Positions 12,579 to 26,092 are shown, counted from the stretch's first letter. The stretch: 64,000 nt of DNA from Sebastes aleutianus (GCA_916700875.1 CAKAKS010000032.1:14232129-14296128); one strand, 5' to 3'. Notes: generated from the letters alone by a model not told the origin. Numbers and translations: made by a program.

Positions 12579-13288
12579 AGGGCTGTCAAAATCAACGTGA
12601 TAATAAAGCGTTAACGCAAATTCATTTTAACGCCACTAATTTCTTAAATGCATTACCACAACTAGAATGAAGATACTGGCATCATATGAAAGTAGAAAAG
12701 CCAATGAATCCATTACCAACCATGTCATACTAGCTTGTCGCTAAATAACGCTCCGAACTTACGCAAAATTTTGGTGAGGAAAAACTGCGATGGCCATTTT
12801 CAAAGGGGTCCTTTGACCTCTGCCCTCAAGATATGTGAATGTAAATGGGTTCTATTGGTACCCACGAGTCTCCCCTTTACAGACATGCCCACTTTATGAT
12901 CATCACATGCAGTTTTGGGCAAGTTATAGTCAAGTCAGCACACTGACATACTGACAGCTGTTGTTGCCTGTTGGGTTTGAGTTTGCCATGTTATGATTTG
13001 AGCATATTTTGTATTTATTTTTATTTTTTTGCAGTACCTGTGAGGGTTTCTGGACAATATTTGTCATTGTTTGTGTTGTTAATTGATTTCCAATAATAAA
13101 TATATACATACATTTGCATAAAGCAATCATATTTGCCCACTCATATGTTGATAAGAGTATTAAATACTTGACAAATCTCCCTTTAAGGTACATTTTGAAC
13201 AGATAAAAAATGTGCAATTAATTGCGATTAATTATGGACAATCATGCGATTAATCACAATTAAGTATTTTAATCAATTGACAGCCCTA
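12579..13288. mobile_element. hAT-like non-autonomous transposon, copy 1
   Basis: Ends AGGGCTGTCAAAATCAACG and TTGACAGCCCTA form terminal inverted repeats, with subterminal TTAACGC/GCGATTAAT motifs. Flanks GTAGTTTT (12571-12578) and GTATTTTT (13289-13296) match at 7 of 8 bases, an aged 8-bp target duplication typical of hAT. A related copy in opposite orientation is at 31288-32068. Confidence 0.8.
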
Positions 13289-16213
13289 GTATTTTTGGAT
13301 TTTTTCTTGCATCTAGCATCATTTCAGAATAAAAAAATGAGGTTTATCTGCACTGCAAAGATGTCACCTACCAGCATAATTTGCTCTGTATCCACATATA
13401 TTGGAAAGTTACCCAAATTAAGATCACCACACAAATGATCTAGATCAAAATTAGTGCTGTCAACAGCCAATCACTCCATGGATGCGTTAAAAGTGCCCGA
13501 TTGGCCATTCAGCTGATGGCCTTCCACACAAAGAGTCTAGCCGAGACTCCCTGACAATATGGCCGGAGCAGCACTGTAATTTTCCAATCACTAGCCCTTC
13601 AGGCAAGGCCACTCCTTAGGGCAGTAAGATCAGATGAGCTCCGGCATTTTCTTTTGTAAGAGGCCAAACTCTATTTGTCTGCTCACAGGAACAAAAACAA
13701 TCAGGGGGCCGAGAGAGACCGGCTTTTTGGTCTCTCTGGAGATGGGCCAAAGACAGAGCAGCAGGAGGAGGAGGAGGGGGATGGAGGTGGTGGGGAGAGG
13801 GACAGTGGGGTGACACAGATAACCGAGTCCCCCCCCTCCCGCCCGCTGTGGGTGGTTGGTTCTGGTGATGATGAACGGGGACGCGGCTCAGCACCAGGTC
13901 CCTGCTGTCAGGGCTCTCCGCAGGACGAGACAGAGAGAGGAAGTGTCACTCTCGGCGGGCCTGCTGGGCCAACCTGGACTCTGCTGAGTCCTGCTGCTCG
14001 AGTCTTCACAACAAATCAAACACCATAACACCCACCCCTCCCCGAACACGGCCACACACAAAGCCAGGCCTCCGCCACTGTCTGGAAGAATGTGTTAGAA
14101 AACGTAACCAGCATACTGCATCTGAATATCTGGCTTCTAGTTGGTTTAGGGCCATTCGGCTGGGCTCTCCTTGGAAGAGAAACGAGTCCTTGGGCTGCGG
14201 TTGTAAAGGGTGGGTGGGGGGGCTCCCTGCAGCCTCTGCTCTGTCTTCCACCCTCCCCTGGCCGCAGCTCTCTCCACAGGCTTATTTCCCCTCACAATGA
14301 GAGGTGACAGTGAACAGTGGAACTCGTCAGTGTGAATAACACGCAGTCATGCTTGGTGAGACCCTCTGGTGGAGCGCGACACACTCACACAGTGGCGCAC
14401 ACACCGAGGCTCAAGGGCCCAGCGGTAGGCACGCTGTCAACCTCAGTGCACTGCCTTCCATTACAGCTTAACTGGGGACAAATTGAGCAATCTGATGGGT
14501 TAAATTTTGACATGTTTGCCCGTCTGACCCGTGTTTGTTGTACAGTACAATCACTTTCCACAGCTCTATGGGGTGAAAACGATGGGCTACATGAGTTCTT
14601 AATGAATGCAATCAACATAACGTTCAGTCTCGGATCATGACGAAGGTCAGAGCGGCGTTTTTCAAAACTCAGCTGAGCTCACATTACTGTGCCATCAGGT
14701 CTGTGGTGGACGCATGTCCCTCAGTGATGTGCTGTTCTCTTGAGTCTTGCCGTGTCCTTCAGCGGCACCTTATAAGAGCAGTCCATAACACAACCAGTGG
14801 TCAGGCTTAATTTACCCACTTTCTCTGTCCACTGCCCCATCAGCATATAGTATCACATAACTGCTAATGGGCTAATGGAGGGGGGGAGGGAGGGGAGCAG
14901 GAGCGAGAGGAAGACGGCGATAGTTAGGGAAATGGAGATCAGGTTCATCCAAACATTTAATAACTTATCCAATCTGGAGCGTTCACCTCTTACTGGGCTA
15001 ATTATATCATTTAACTTGCCTGGGAGAAGGGGCCAGCGTGGACACTGCTTCTTACAGTGTCATCACATAATTATGACTTATGCCAGCGTGGCCTAGCAAG
15101 CCGGATGAAGTCAGCTTGCCATAAATTTTAATGATCACTTAGACAATATGAACATTCGCATGGCTTCCACGGCATTGGCGGAGGAGAAAAGCCGAAGTGT
15201 GGAAACACATGGAGAAGAGGTAAAAGGAGAGGAGCTGTGTGCTACAGGAAGCAGAGGGAGGAGATGTTTGTGTGACATGTTTTGGGGAAGGTGAGTTTAG
15301 ACTGGGTAGACTGGGATCAGGTTCTGTGGTCACCGGGCTGCTAAGAGGCCAACGTCAGGCTGTCAGAGGGCTAAACACCAGAGTATAGTCTGTTTCAATG
15401 GAAAAACAGCAGCTGACACTCAACGCTCGCGGGCCAACTGCTGACCTCATTCTGCGAGTAAAAGGCGCTGGACGGAGGGGAAGAAAGCCTGGCGCGTCCA
15501 ATATGGAAAGTCCGTGCTTTATTCCTCAGTGCAGCAGAAGTTTCTAATAACTTTCAAAAGTCGGGAAAAAAAGAGAAACGGCCATAATGGTGGGAAAATA
15601 GATGGGGCATAATGAAAAGGGCTGAGTGTCTTTTTTTTTAATAGCTGTAAAATGGCTAATTAGCCCTCCATGATTGATCATTGTGGGAGCACGCATTGGG
15701 AGGTTTGAGTCTCCTGGGCTTTAATAGTTTTCTGGTAAAATAATTTTACATTTCTGGTGTAATTAAGGAATGTTCTGTGACCTCTGTGACCTTTGAGCGT
15801 GGTATGGGGAAAATCTTTTTACAAGGGGCTCATTTAATGTTGCATCAGTAAATATTTTGTATAAGATATCTTAGCATTAAAAACATGAGTGTAAACCTAT
15901 ACTGCAGAATGAGGGATATTGATTTCAAGATGCAGGTGGCCTATCCAGATATTCTGCACTTATGAAAAAAGGAGAGCCGGCCAAAGAGAAGCTGAAGCTC
16001 TCTTGCACTTAATATTAATGTGTTTTGTGGCTATCCTGTTTCAGGAGGACCCAGGTCCTGCGGTGGAGCGATTGAATGACAGAGATTACCTGTTTGGAAA
16101 GCCCCACGAGACAGCTGATTGATAATGCATGACATAAAAATGTTTTTGTTTACCCACAGATATGGCTTTGAGCCGGGTTTCAGTTTCTTGTTTTTTTTCT
16201 TCAGAAACCTGAT
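13289..16213. other. Non-coding, unique-looking interval
   Basis: Mostly unique sequence of mixed composition; open frames overlap on both strands and lack exon context. The 14.94-15.14 kb part is rich in TTAAT, ATAATTATGA and ATTTTAATGATCA and resembles a conserved enhancer, judged by composition only. Confidence 0.35.
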
Positions 16214-16355
16214 TCACTGGACTGAAGTGGATTGAGGGGAGAGTCTCGGGTCAGGAGGTCTCGACTGAGCGTCGACTGCGGCATCTGGCTCCGTAGGTAC
16301 CTGCTCGACCGGGGGGTCGTCCACATCATATTCATCCCATTCAGCCCGTGTTGTC
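16214..16355 (-). CDS. Candidate terminal coding exon of an unidentified gene
   Basis: On the minus strand a good acceptor (ttatattccctctag|G) opens a 46-codon frame with acidic, proline-rich protein-like sequence (TTRAEWDEYDVDDPPVEQVP...) ending STSVQ and TGA. The exon would start in phase 2. I do not recognise the product and found no certain upstream exon. It could belong to a gene inside the 2-26 kb interval, be an alternative 3' exon, or be chance. Confidence 0.3.
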
Positions 16356-19300
16356 CTAGAGGGAATATAACATGAAAACATAATCTCACACCACAATTTC
16401 ATTCCTTCAGCAGCATTAGATTAGATTGAAACTTCCCTGCACACTTTCCCGGGGCTGTCAAATGAGCTGTCAGTCATGTGTCAGAGCCGGCCCCTGCTCA
16501 TCTGCTCTAATACATCACACAGCCTTTTATATGGATCAGTATGAGGGGGACTCTCTACACAAACGCCAGCAGCTCCTCCGCTGGGACACGGGGTGATTGA
16601 TAACATTTCCCCAGCTCTTCACACTCATGCCCATTTGTATAGTTGGTTGGAGAAGGGCCCCTGGTGTCCACTGACATCCACAGTGCCCATCATCGCCTCG
16701 CGGAGAACATGACATCAGCCTCGGAAACACAGCAACCCGCTCTGATACATGCCAGGAATGGGCAGCTTTCCATTCATAAAGTACAGCCTGACAGCCATTG
16801 ACAGATCACTTGTACTGGATGCTGATATTTGTATTTCCTGAACAATGAAAGCAGGACGGGAAACTGGCTCAGGTGCCACTTGGAATTAAAGATGTCAGCT
16901 ATTAAATCAACTATATAACCGCGGTTGATAAATGTTTATTGCTCATTAGTATGTCCGTACAGCTTTAATGCTTTAGAAATGCTCAGCTGCTGACTCTATT
17001 CTGAGTGTTGAGATCACTGAGGGGAATCCTGAGCCTGTTTTTGTGTACAGTTATATTGGCATATTGGCCGGGCTAATGGCCACTTGGCACATAGACAGTT
17101 ATCCATCCCAATCTCAGCCTCACTAATCCAATTGAGGCAACCTGCTTGGCATGAGAGAGACTCATCTGTCTTTACTGTTCATTAATAGGGCTCCTCCTCG
17201 AGCTCGGAGCCCATTCACATTCCTTCGGATCGGACCGAAAGCGAACCCTCTCACTGAAACACTGGAGGTTCAGCAGGGAGGGGGGGGATATATAATCACT
17301 TCTCAGACACATAATCACTGCTGTGTGGGGTAAAGTATCAGAAAATATGAAACCTCCCTCAGGGATGAGCTACATATTTTCACAGACAGTATAAAAAACA
17401 CTTAGGTATGTGATTCAGCTCAATATCATGACAACCATGCTGTGTTTTTTTTTTCAAGCCTGTCTCACTCGGTCCTGAGTAAAGAGCCTTCTTGAGATTG
17501 TTTTTTTTCTCTTGCCATGGCAGGGCTTTATGTCTAGCGGTGGAATGATAATAATGTTTCTAATCTTGTTACATTGCACACAGAATTGTCTTCTATGTTA
17601 ATGATGGGCCGGCCCCCTCCCTGCTCCACTGAGATGCTTACTTTCAATTTGTGTACTGTCATCTCCCCGCCACACGCTTGAAATTGATGCACCCTCTTCC
17701 TTTTAATTAAATCAAAAAACAGTCGGGGGTCCGGGCAGGTGGGGGGGCCATGCTCCCATATACAGCCATCACAGAGACCTGGCTGACTCCAGGATGAATC
17801 AGGGTTGCTCCTGTTCGTCTTTCTGTGTGTTGTTTATGCTGCCAAATCACTGTATGTATGAAATTGACATCAGATTTAAATTACAGGGCACAAAAAGGAT
17901 GTCAATTAAGTTAAAGAAACTGATTTTTAAATCTTAATCAAATGTTAGGAAAAACTATTTTCTTTTGGGTTCCACTACATTCTAACTTTCTTATTGATTT
18001 CAGTCAAAAAGCCAGTGGATATTCATCCTGGTAAATAAATAAATAAATAAATAAGTAACAATCCCAGGAATCTCTCTCAGGTAGGTTTGCCCTCGGGCAG
18101 AGCTGGAGCCAAAGTCTAAGAAATGAGAGCGTAAAATTCCCACACATTAGAAGGCGGATAATTGGATTTCCTGTGTCCTGTACGGTGGGCGGTGTGGTTC
18201 CTGCAGCTGTGACATTATCAAGGTAACATAACCTGAAGGCTGCGGTGTAGCAGCACAGGCCCCGCAAGGCCTGTCCTCCAGTTCCACATCACTGCCTGCT
18301 TGGCTATTCATCCTGTGGACCCTGCAAATGAAATTATGGGAGGAAGAGCAAAGGACATTCTTTGGGAATTAATCCCATTTATGCCTAAACCCACTTCAGA
18401 TTTTTATAGTGAGGCCCTCTTTAGATGTAAGGCACATTTACAATTAGACAAGGCCTTAGGAGGATTGAAAGAAATACTGTGTGTTTGTTTGGCGGGGGGG
18501 TAATTTGTAGACACAGACAGGATATAGAAAAGCTCAGAGAAAAAAAAAATGAAAAACCGAAAAAACTGAAAGTTATTCTCGAAAATCGGTTGTCATTGAA
18601 ACACATGACACCAACCATCCCTTCGTTGTGATATTACAGCATGGACAACAACAAACAGATGTGAAAATGTATTAATTATGAGATAAATAAAAATGTAAAT
18701 AATATATCCTACACTGCTGCTAGATACATGAATCTACAGCAGCCAAAATTAAAATCGGAGTATTTAAAAAATATATTTCCAATTATAAAGGCAGTGGACA
18801 AATTATATTACAGACACTTACTGTGGTCTTTGCAGTCATATCCCATACAGCCTTGACTCAAGCAGTCCTGCACATATACAGTCCACCAGTCTCTTTTCTG
18901 AAATATAAAAAAAAACCATAAAATTATAAAATATAAAAAGTTAAATATAAAGTATGAATTACTACTATAATGTTTTAGAAAGGTATTGTACAGTTATCCC
19001 TACTTTTTTTCTTAAATATCATGCTGCAAACCACTACACTAACCTACATTAACATCACTAAAAACTCATTATTGAGGAGGCTACCTACAGTGAATGAATA
19101 TAGAAATGTGTAGTATTATGGCAATTATTATTATTAAATTATTATTAAAATGTAATGTATGTGTTTAGGGTATAAAATAAAAAATATATATTTTGTTCAC
19201 AAGATGACTGACATTTACTTTCTCTGTGGAGGCTTCAGTTTGACAGGTCAGTGCTATTTATTCTTCCAGAAATACTATTTTTTGGAGCAGTTTAGCATAA

Positions 19301-19990
19301 ACTAGAACAAGAACAGCCTTGCTAGTGCAACAAAGTGGCCTTACAATTTTAACCTGGGTCACCATGTCAAAATACCTACAATAAAGTTGCAAAAGAAAAT
19401 GCTAACCGTCTTTAAAAGTGATGTTTCCATTTTACCTGTAATGCAGATGCTCTAATTGTAAACTGCCTTCTTGGTGTATTACTCTGCTTTGCAACTCTAG
19501 TTTGAACCAGAGAGCCACAGAGAAAGCGCCTGACATCAATTAGCCCTTCTGTTTGCTCTGAGGAAGCACTGCAGATAAACACTGCCCCCTAGTGACGACA
19601 CGAGGATACAACAAACTGAAATATAATCCCAACATGGTTTTGTTGAAACTAAAGCCTTTCGCTCTTTGGGATTTTTGATTTATTTAAAAAAATATATTTT
19701 CTTAAACTTAATAGAGTTGTAGGACTTTATTAGTATGTATATATAATAATGCAAAAATAACTTATTTTTTATGAAATAGATGATTTGTAATTTTGTTTTC
19801 CATCTAGACAAAAAAGACCAATTTATTGTTGTTCAGTTTCACTTTTAAAATATCTATAAATAACTTGTTTATATACAAATTATTCCAAGTATTCACTCAG
19901 AGAGAAATATAAAAAAAATAATGCATATTATTTTGAAATCCCTGTACAAAATATTATATAATATTGGGTTGATAACCTGGAGATACAAGC
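16356..19990. other. Non-coding interval; unique to about 18.5 kb, then AT-rich
   Basis: 16.4-18.5 kb is unique, with homeodomain-type cores. From 18.54 to 19.98 kb it is AT-rich with A runs and no recognised family. An AAAT repeat lies at 18034-18053. Confidence 0.35.
19582..19595 (-). promoter_or_regulatory. CTCF-like motif, one mismatch
   Basis: The minus strand reads TCACTAGGGGGCAG against the CTCF core CCASYAGRKGGCRS, with only the first base off. Such motifs also occur by chance and inside transposons. Confidence 0.3.
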
Positions 19991-19991
19991 T

Positions 19992-19993
<2 letters not shown>

Positions 19994-20057
<64 letters not shown>
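19994..20057 (+). repeat. (AC)32 microsatellite
   Basis: A pure 64-bp AC dinucleotide run. Confidence 0.95.
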
Positions 20058-20059
<2 letters not shown>

Positions 20060-20144
20060 TTAGTACAAGGGCTGGGCTGATTACAGCTCCTTCACTGTCC
20101 TCATCAAGACCAGTGCAGACCACAGTCAGAGATGAGAGGCCCCA

Positions 20145-20241
20145 AACACACACACACACACACTGCACATACAATAATCTGTTCTATCCACTGCACACAT
20201 ACATACTGTACTTATAAACACACACACAAACAAACACACAT

Positions 20242-20271
<30 letters not shown>
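20145..20271 (+). repeat. Interrupted AC/AAAC microsatellite cluster
   Basis: AC runs at 20145-20163 and 20218-20271 are broken by AAAC/TAAACA units. Together with the preceding run they create spurious open frames. Confidence 0.9.
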
Positions 20272-20272
<1 letters not shown>

Positions 20273-20279
20273 GCGTACA

Positions 20280-21829
20280 GCCTCCTCAGGCAGCCTCAGA
20301 GCTCAGACAGGTCCCTGCCATTATCCCGTCCTCTACCCTAAACACGCAGTTTTAATTTCAAAGCTCTGATTAGCTGATGATTGCATGACAGCCGCCGAAC
20401 CAGGTTCCCTTTTCGCCCGGCTCCCAGACTGCAACTCAATCATGCCCAATTAGTGGGTCCCCAAACACTCTCTCTTATTAGAGGACTCATAATCGACTCA
20501 TTGTGTCCTGATTTGGCAAATAAATCACTCTGGAGGCTGCTGACTCCCCCCCCACCACCACCTTCCCCCCTTTCTCTCTCCCCCACTTCTCTCACCCCGT
20601 CTTTCACTGCCCACTCCCCGTCTTTTCCTTGTCCAGGGGTTCAGTGACAACGTTTTCAGGCGTGCTTTTCATTGGAGCTGACAGTTTGAGCAACGCCGGA
20701 CTCCTTTTTCCTTTTTTTTCTTTTTTTTTTATTCCCCCTGAAGAATGAAGAATAATTTAGCAGCTAAGGCAAGGCAGGCAGCATGCGGGTGTCCTTGTCC
20801 TACAAGGTTAAGAATCCATTCCATCTGAGCAAGAAAGGAGTGAATTAAAATAAATGATGGCCAGATATTTATTGCGAGTTTGTAGATGAAGCCAAGTCAC
20901 TCCAGTGGACCAGCGGGGCCTGGGCTGCCAGTGGCTCAGTGTAGCCGAGTGACCTCCCTACCTCTCCCTGCCTAACTGGGGAATAACACTCAATGTCACA
21001 TTACTCCCATCCCGCATTTGATATATTTATATCTAGAAATGCATGTGTTGGGGACATCAGGGTAAAACGTGAAATGAGATAGCAGGACGTATATGAAATC
21101 ATCTGGTTGCGGGGATGCTAAAAATAATTGTAACTTGATTGAAGGAGGGGAATTCTTGAGAAAATTGAGCTTTGGAGACGCGGACAAGGAGATCCTGAGA
21201 CAGGACAGGAAACATGGAGACACAAATGTCCTTCAATGTGGAGACACAAAACTCAAGGCCGCTCTGACAGACAGTAAATGTATTATATGTATGGTTTAAG
21301 TAAAGGTACAACCCACTGACTGATGTTCATTATCACGTTGCTTATGAATCCTTTAGGGAAAATCATTACTCTACACATTAATAGTGTTCTATCAATTATA
21401 GAGGCCCACAAGTTGAAAGGGCCTTCAAAAAAAAGATTTTTCAGCAGGGCCCGGTGCAACAATCTTTCCCAGAGTTCATAGCTCCATACAGTTCCTCAGG
21501 ACAGAGATCCAACATGAGAGCTTTACAGACTCAGCGGGTGGACCAGCTTGAGCCCGGGGGCTTGCGGAGCACTGGGAGGCCTGTGATGTTGCACGCATGC
21601 AGGAAACCAGTGGACTGTGATGTAGTGGACTCAGAGTGAGACCCAAAGAGTAGCTTTAGCAACGTCCCACTGTGACAGTGAGCTCCCTCTCCGAGCTCAA
21701 ACAGCTTCTCCTACAGCAGCAGATCCTGTGAAGTAACCGCAGGATGCTGCTGTCCTTTATCCAAACCAAACCGAGCCTTTCCCCCTATACATCGTCTCCC
21801 CTTCCTCCACTCTACCAAGGGCTATGTGT
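20280..21829. other. Non-coding, unique-looking
   Basis: No exon is supported. A C-rich pyrimidine tract lies near 20545-20640. Confidence 0.35.
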
Positions 21830-21846
21830 GTAGTGTGTGTGTTTGT

Positions 21847-21882
<36 letters not shown>
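21830..21882 (+). repeat. (TG)n microsatellite
   Basis: TG run with two TTTG interruptions. Confidence 0.9.
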
Positions 21883-21883
<1 letters not shown>

Positions 21884-22020
21884 GAGTGGTCATTAGTCTC
21901 TGTTTACAGTGGAGAGAGGCTGGCCAGCTGGCATGTGACGTGTGATGTGCCGCGCTGTGGTCTACCACTGTGAGACCCCCGTGGCAGAGTCGTGGAGGCC
22001 CAGCAACCCCCTTCCCCAGG

Positions 22021-22209
22021 CGGGCCGCAGAGACCGCGTCGAGCCCTCGGCAGATGGAGCCTCCAGCGTTTCTCGTCTCTCTTCCACGAGCGAAGAAGAG
22101 GTGGAGCGAGCGCTGGAGGTGGGACTGGCCCCGGCCCCCATCACAGATGCCAGGAGAAGGCTGAGACTCTGGCGAGACCCTGCTGGGAGGGGTGCTGGGC
22201 CGGAACAGG
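22021..22209 (+). CDS. Candidate exon in a GC-rich block open in several frames, product unknown
   Basis: Between 21942 and 22460 three plus frames and two minus frames are open for 60-184 codons. One plus frame reads protein-like (SSVSRLSSTSEEEVERALEV...), lies after a polypyrimidine tract with AG (ccccttccccag) and before AACAG|GTGCAA. A minus frame (RSTSSSLVEERRETLEAP...) is equally plausible. High GC alone can keep frames open, so coding is only a possibility. Confidence 0.2.
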
Positions 22210-22479
22210 TGCAATCTCAGCCCCTCGATCCCCTCTGTCAGCACCTCGGTGGTGGAGCGCGCGCTCTCTTCCTGTCCTCGCTCCTTCTCATTCACACACC
22301 CGAAAGGTGTTGTGGGGCTACATCCAGCCCCCCTCCCTCCACCCAGCAACAAATCCAGACACCAAAAAATCACCACCGGACACAGCGCTCTTGTTTCTTC
22401 CTCTCAAAAAGGAACAAAAATAAAAAAGTTCAAAGTACATTAACAGAAGTGTGTTTGTGACCCTCAGAGGGCAAACAGT

Positions 22480-25400
22480 GGAGTTGTGTTGACTCAGGCG
22501 TTTTCCTCTGCTGGCCATGATAAGCTCCTCGGCTGACCTCCCCACTGCCGGGGGGCCAACACAACCACTCTCCCATCAGCCCTTGCTTTATCGCCAGTGG
22601 CTACAAGACAAAGAGGTTCTGCTGTATACCCGGCTGCGGACGGCATCCTGCATGATGGAAAGAGTTTATGACAGAGGGTGGGGGGGGTGTGTGGCGAGGC
22701 CCAACAGGCCACCTTGACCTCTCCCTGCTCAGAGGACCTTGGTGAACCCCGTCCCATTGCCCCCAGCCCCCCACAAGCGACCTGGCCACTCCAACCGCCA
22801 CTGAGTTATTATCATAATTTCCCGGAGAGGCATTGCAGGGCCTCCGCGATCAGAGAGGCATCCGTGTTTTACAGAATGTTTTGTGTTTTATTGCCTTTAA
22901 GTCACTCATAGGCCAACGGAGAGGGCCCACAATGATAAGAAAACCAGTCATGTGAAAAATGAAGGACCTCGCGCACAGGACTGAGAGGTGAGGAAGGGAA
23001 ATAATAAAATACATGACAAATGTGGAGCTCGACTGTATTTCATGTTCAAACCCGGCTCGCCTTACGACCCTCGGCTGCACTAAAAACATATGAGGGGAAA
23101 TAATAATAATGAATTCAGCCAATCTCACTGTTACAAAAAGAACAGAAGCTTTTTTTTTCCCATCTCATGGTTTACACTTGAAAAAAAACTCTCATTTCAC
23201 CCTCCCGGGTCCTTTGACAACATGACGGCCGTAAGATGCCCAGGGGCATTCAAAGCTGCCACCGTCCCAGCCATTTCATGTCCGAGCCCACCTGGGGTAA
23301 ACAAAAAAGAGACTTGAAGCGATAGAATATTAACTAAAGAAGAGAGGAAAATAGCACTGACAAAACTTTAAATACTTTTCAACCCGTCAAACTTTCGGTC
23401 TTAAAAAACACCACTTTCATTGTCTCTTTTGTGGACTAATTCCCCCTCCTCTCCCACAACCCCCTGCGGGTTTTTAAAGGTGCAGTATATCTAATGAAAA
23501 ATAAAACATCTGTTTAATCTAGCTATTTCAAAAGCAAATCCCCTTTTGATCAAAAAATGATATTGATCTGACTGCCTTAGTTGTGTGGCGAGGATTTCTC
23601 CTTTAAACTTGAAATATCATGGAGTCTTTGTGGCAAATCAATACTGCAGCTGCTTTTTGAGGCTTGTTTCAAAAGGCACAAGACCCATTTGAATATGGTT
23701 GATATAGTTGAGCTAAATTAATGTGTAAAACATGATCTCGTCCTGGCTTTAAAAGGGGGATGTCTTTATTTTCTTGCGTTTTTAAACTGCTAATAATCCT
23801 CTCATGACCGCTTCATGGCACCTGACTGATGCAGTGCTGGCTGGGTCAGCGACAGGGAACCTGTGACAGGCACGCGGCCCCTGGTGGAATGAACTGGTCC
23901 TAATGTTCCCTGAGCTTTAGCGTGTCTGTCCTCACCCCTCACTCTGTGTCTGCGGGGCCCCGGCATCGGGCCCCAGCTATCTCCACATCTCCCCATTTTC
24001 TTTAATTACACCTCAGCATATTGCTTTTGGGCCATATGGAAGGCAGATATTGAGACCAGATAAGATGTATAAACTTCTGTCAACACCACAGCATATTAGG
24101 TAGAGCTGGAAGCATATTATCTCTATTCTATCCTTCCAATTAGCGCCCAATATCAAAATACATTAAGACAAGCCTGTCGACGGGGAGCAGGAAAAAACAT
24201 TACATTAACGGGGCCTTCGTCCGTCTTTTTTATTAAAATTGTATTACTTCCTTGAGTTTATTTTCTTTGCCACAAAATGAAAAGTCATTTCCACCAAGGG
24301 ACCCAATAAAAACACAGATAAATTACCCATTTAAACTCAATGGCCTGAGAACTCCCTGTGATCAGCTGGTCCATACTGGCCTAAAGGTTTTACGGTGGGT
24401 CTTCAGTAACAAACTGCTGCTTTAAAAACAAACAGTGTTGAGTCACACGACAAAACTTATTTTCCTACATAAACTCTGAGATTTGGTGAGCCACGGTGTG
24501 CCTTCAAATCAAAGGATTTTAAACACTGTGTCATTACAGGAACATTTTGAATGAAATATCGGATTACAGAAGCATGCACTGGGGCAACATGGATTTTTAC
24601 AGCAGTAATGGCTCCATTATTTTAATAGAAAAATGTCAAGGAAAAACAAATTACACCCTAAACCCATGCGAGGCCTGTATCGTCTGATCTGATATACACA
24701 GCATCAACGTGGCCTCGGACTCAGCTCACCTCCCAGTGACACCATGTTCATCTGAAAGCTACCGCCATAACCAAAAAGCTCTCTGAGAACACAACTGTCT
24801 TCTTCACTAGAAATAATGTACATATTGTAGCTGTTTTGACGTGATTGAATTCACTGCACCCAGACAGTGAGAGGTCATCGTGAGCCTCGCTGCAGCATCA
24901 GGATATATACTGTATGCACTGGGAGACGCGGAGAGAATAAAGGAGAAGAGAGCGGCAGGATGAGGGAGTAGAGAGAGGTCACTTTGAGAAGCTGGATGCA
25001 AGCATATGCCAAACAGCGTCTCTCTCTTTCTCTAATCCCCTCTCTGATCCACCGATGCTCGGGCCAATCATTTGAGGCCGGCCACAACCCGTGATCACTG
25101 GGCCCTAATCTGAGTCCTCGGCCCGTCCGCAGTCCACCTCAGACAGCACCGGCCGGCTGCCAGCAGAGGAGTGGCAGGCTTAGCCTTCTCCAGAGAGACA
25201 GCTAGAGGTTGTCTCTACATGGATGGGCACTTCGCAGCTCGGCGGGGGCGGGAGGAAGGGGCAACATAGCAGCTGCTCGGGGCATATGGGCAGAATTCAT
25301 TAAGTCTGGCTAAATAAGCCAATTGTGGAGGCGGTGAAAAAAAGTGTGCGTTTGTATGTCTGATAGAGAAACAGAGATCACTCACTGCGTCTGAGCACTC

Positions 25401-25925
25401 AGCTCAAATATTCTGCCACACACACAAATATTCCGAGCACAAATATCCCGTGTGATAGCTTCGTCCTGAGGTATTACACTTGATGAAGTTGATTCAAGGC
25501 CCACCAAATGAAAAAAACCTGGATCTATTTGTGATGGGCAGTGATTGAGCTGTTAGATGCATAGATTATGTGTCCTTGAGGACTTTGCTGTGCATCACCA
25601 AATGTCATGAGACCGCTGTCTGCCTCAGAAATAAACCTAATCACAATCTGTAAATGTTACAGCTGTTTCTCTAATAGACCTGGCCTGACTTTGGAGGCCT
25701 GCATTTATATTCACACACATGAACCAAAGACAAAACTGAATGCTGATACACGCGACCGGCACATGTTGAAGACGTGGTATACAACGTAAATCATATCAGA
25801 TTCTGTGTGTCAGTGTCAGAGCCAATGTTGATTTAAATTCAGAGCTGAAAACATGTGTATTCTGTCCTGTGTGACCTGTTTTGTTGGCTCGATATTCAGT
25901 GTTATTCCATTGTTGTGTTATTTCA
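22480..25925. other. Non-coding, unique-looking interval
   Basis: Few repeats and mixed composition, with many TAAT, CATTA and GATAAG cores (for example 23.98-24.25 kb). No supported exon. Confidence 0.35.
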
Positions 25926-25939
25926 CTTTAAAAAACACA

Positions 25940-26092
25940 CACCTGACACCAGCTGCTGTCTTGTTTCCGACTTGCATCCATTCCTCTTTATCCAGTGAAA
26001 CGTATAATGTATGCTAATCCCCCAGGTGTCAATAGGAACTTCGTTCAATGCATTTGAGATAATAGTGAAGAAGGGGTTGCTCCTATCGAAGA
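25940..26092 (-). CDS. Candidate exon, product unknown
   Basis: The minus strand has an acceptor-like ctttatcttccag, then an open stretch reading VFDRSNPFFTIISNALNEV..., ending at a donor-like GTCAG|GTGTGT. It lies about 320 bp past the ift43 poly(A) signal. Nothing confirms translation and no family is recognised. Confidence 0.2.

Noticed and set aside
19893..20341. Open frames rich in His-Thr or Cys-Val
   Set aside because: Direct products of AC/GT microsatellites.
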